From Bacillota bacterium (GTDB lineage: Bacteria; Bacillota; GCA-003054495; Carboxydocellales; JAJZSN01), in NCBI GenBank assembly GCA_021849745.1, contig JAJZSN010000018.1, positions 1 through 41,562 on the forward strand: a stretch of 41,562 bases of DNA. Direction: 5' to 3'. The notes beneath the pieces are model-generated. The model searched no databases, was not told the origin of the DNA, and saw nothing but the letters and a program-made list of their open reading frames with translations. Below are positions 39,934 through 41,562 of the stretch, piece by piece; positions within the stretch are counted from its first letter, which is position 1, and the number at the start of each line of letters is the position of its first letter. The position numbers and the translations under genes were made by a program.

Positions 39934-40803
39934 ATGGATTTGTTTATCCAACAATTGGTCAATGGTTTGACCCTGGGAAGTATTTATGTCCTAGTTGCTT
40001 TAGGGTTAACATTAATTTATGGGATTATGGAAGTGCCTAATTTCGCCCATGGCAACATGTATATGGTCGGGGCTTATGTTACTTTCTTTATGATGACCGT
40101 ATACGATGTAAATTACTGGTTAGCTGCATTAATTGCTGCTGTAGTTCTGGCCCTTTTAGGTATATTATTGGAACGCATGGTCTTTCATCCCTTGCGCAAC
40201 GCACCCAGTGTAAATAAATTTATCGCCGCATTAGGTACAATGCTTTTCATGGAAGCCTTGGCTCGAGTATTTTGGGGTTCCGAGTACCGTCAAATCCCTG
40301 CTGTTTACGATAATGTGATTAATCTCTGGGGGATAATAGTTACGGAGCAACGGCTAATCGTTATCGCTTCGACGATCTTGCTGATAATTGCTTTGAATTG
40401 GTTTTTGAAGCGGACGATTATCGGCTCGAGTATTGAAGCTATGGCCCAGAGCAGGGAGGGCGCAAGCCTAGTAGGTATAAATGTTAATATGGTCGCCATA
40501 CTTACTTTTGTGGTTGCTTCATCTTTAGCCGGAGCAGCAGCGGCTCTGGCTGGACCAATTTTTTTAGTTTATCCCTCTATGGGATCCCTGATTATTATGA
40601 AGGCCTTTGTTATTATTGTCATTGGCGGTATGGGCAGCATCCCCGGAGCGGTTCTCGGAGGCTATATCCTTGGTATTACTGAAAGTATGGGTGCAACATA
40701 TATTTCTACTGATTATAAAGACTTAGTGGCCTTTCTGTTATTGGTATTAATTCTTTCCGTAAAACCGACCGGTTTGTTTGCAAAGGGGGCGAAGCAGTGG
40801 TAA
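39934..40803 (+). CDS. livH: Branched-chain amino-acid-type ABC importer, permease 1
   Basis: 289 residues, about eight membrane helices. Canonical LivH features: 'LVNGLTLGSIYVLVALGLTL' at the start, 'YGIMEVPNFAHGNMYMVGAY', 'SREGASLVGINVNMVAILTF' (ATPase-contacting loop) and 'VIVIGGMGSIPGAVLGGYIL'. GAAAGGGG precedes ATG 39934; the stop overlaps the start of livM by 7 bases. Part of the livK-livH-livM set; the ATPase genes livG and livF would be expected beyond the window edge. Confidence 0.9.
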   Translation: MDLFIQQLVNGLTLGSIYVLVALGLTLIYGIMEVPNFAHGNMYMVGAYVTFFMMTVYDVNYWLAALIAAVVLALLGILLERMVFHPLRNAPSVNKFIAALGTMLFMEALARVFWGSEYRQIPAVYDNVINLWGIIVTEQRLIVIASTILLIIALNWFLKRTIIGSSIEAMAQSREGASLVGINVNMVAILTFVVASSLAGAAAALAGPIFLVYPSMGSLIIMKAFVIIVIGGMGSIPGAVLGGYILGITESMGATYISTDYKDLVAFLLLVLILSVKPTGLFAKGAKQW

Positions 40804-41456
40804 ATCGACCTAATTTAATTTGGAGAATAGTGCCTTACTTAGCCCTCCTAGTGCTGGCAATTGTGCTGCCACACCTAGGAATCAGTAATTACTACCTCCA
40901 TGTTGTGATTATGAGCCTTATTTTTGCTATCGCAGTTTATGGCTTAAACCTGATGGAGGGTTATCTTGGTCTGTTATCCCTGGTCCAAGCGGGCTTCTTT
41001 GGTATAGGAGCCTATATGTCCGCCTTGTTAACCCTTAAACTGGGTATGTCTTTTTGGCTGGCTCTTCCCCTTACGGCCCTAGCAACCATGCTGGTTTCGG
41101 TCTTAATCGGACTAATATCCTTTCGCACCAGGGGCCATTACTTTGTGATTATTACCTTATGTATCGGTATAATTATCAACCTGGTAATTGAAAAGTGGGA
41201 AAGTCTTACCGAAGGAGTCCGAGGTTTAATCGGCATACCCTATCCAAGCAATTTGGGCCCTATCACCTTTAATACCATTGAAGCACAATATTACCTAGTC
41301 CTGGCTTTTCTCATTATGACTATCTTCGTAATGAAGCGGCTGGTGGATTCACTGGTTGGAAGGACCTTTCGGTCAATTCGTAACAGTGAAGAATTGGCCT
41401 CGACTTTGGGTATCAATGTTATGGCTAATAAGCTACTAGTAGTTTGTCAACGCTAA
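40797..41456 (+). pseudogene. livM: LivM-type permease 2, truncated by an insertion sequence
   Basis: The start is GTG 40797 behind AAAGGGGG, overlapping livH. The first 215 residues are normal LivM: 'HVVIMSLIFAIAVYGLNLME', 'LLSLVQAGFFGIGAYMSALL', 'RGHYFVIITLCIGIIINLVI', 'FRSIRNSEELASTLGINVMA'. At 'NKLLV' (base 41441), where the family continues with a further hydrophobic stretch, the sequence changes to 'VCQR' and stops at 41456. The normal length is about 290-330 residues, so the last two or three helices are missing. The break falls on a TA dinucleotide at the left end of an IS630-type element. The transporter is probably inactive unless the element is lost. Confidence 0.8.
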
Positions 41457-41562
41457 AACTATAATAAAAGTTATTTTCGTGGTATACTATCCTTAAGAAT
41501 GGGGGGTGTATACCATGCCAAAGATTAAATATCATGTTCATCTTTCGAAGAAAGAAAGAACC
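41442..41562 (+). mobile_element. Left end of an IS630-family insertion sequence (partial)
   Basis: The element begins right after TA (41440-41441), the dinucleotide that IS630/Tc1-type transposases target and duplicate. It starts GTTTGTCAACGCTAAAAC and contains, 73 bases in, a transposase start with its own TATACT -10 box (41483-41488) and GGGGGG ribosome binding site. The right end lies outside the window. Confidence 0.65.
41515..41562 (+). CDS. IS630-type transposase, first 16 residues
   Basis: ATG 41515 follows GGGGGGTG with good spacing. The visible residues are 'MPKIKYHVHLSKKERT', matching the common start of IS630-family transposases (a basic 'KIKY-V-L---ER' strand and turn leading into the helix-turn-helix region). 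The catalytic DDE domain lies beyond the window. The family call rests on this short start plus the TA target. Confidence 0.55.
   Translation, partial: MPKIKYHVHLSKKERT

Overview
The window looks like a chromosomal segment of an anaerobic, menaquinone-using, Gram-positive clostridium of the Peptococcaceae/Thermincola type. The signs are S-layer (SLH) proteins, lipoproteins with Gram-positive lipoboxes, strong Shine-Dalgarno sites with frequent TTG/GTG starts, a short Hcp, a hemE-hemH-hemY cluster typical of the coproporphyrin route, and multiheme c-type cytochromes. The genus is inference; no rRNA or other taxonomic marker lies in the window.

Bases 1-3160 are a patchwork of broken genes: an SLH tail, a copper-amine-oxidase-like domain scrap, an AIM24-family middle piece, a truncated ABC ATPase with an intact-looking 36-residue membrane peptide upstream, an aldehyde:ferredoxin oxidoreductase tail with its terminator, and a TctC-type binding-protein piece fused in frame to an SLH protein that itself carries a frameshift. 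Bases 3.2-7.9 kb hold a lipoprotein, a DUF3786 protein, a short hybrid-cluster protein (hcp) with a CRP/FNR-type (HcpR-like) operator, an ECF sigma factor followed by a 45-residue Cys-rich protein, and small unknown genes. Bases 8.1-11.7 kb hold a pair of Gate-domain membrane proteins, an EamA exporter, a tiny zinc-ribbon protein and an iron-sulfur flavoprotein.

Bases 11.8-16.3 kb form a heme-synthesis block (hemE, hemH/cpfC, hemY/cgoX) led by a Fic-like protein whose active site is degenerate. A large SLH protein with about nine beta-rich repeats follows on the minus strand. Next come menG/ubiE, a YhcC/TIGR01212 radical SAM protein, a PhnD-PhnC-PhnE ABC importer, an apparently inactive N-formylglutamate-amidohydrolase-like protein, a HEAT-repeat protein and an L,D-transpeptidase.

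Bases 26.5-30.8 kb are the most interesting part: a membrane-anchored dodecaheme cytochrome, a membrane-anchored TPR protein, a membrane-anchored NHL beta-propeller and a secreted hexaheme cytochrome. The hexaheme protein has exactly six histidines beyond those in its CXXCH motifs, enough for bis-His ligation of every heme. With heme and menaquinone synthesis nearby, this reads as an extracellular electron-transfer locus and possibly a Gram-positive cytochrome-filament locus.

Bases 31.0-41.4 kb hold a fatty-acid or acyl-CoA catabolic operon (acyl-CoA dehydrogenase, thiolase, iron-sulfur flavoprotein with a zinc ribbon, crotonase, acyl-CoA ligase, 3-hydroxyacyl-CoA dehydrogenase), then a branched-chain amino-acid-type ABC importer (livK, livH, livM). 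Each of the two units is preceded by a good sigma-54 (-24/-12) promoter match. livM is cut by the left end of an IS630-type insertion sequence that runs off the window.
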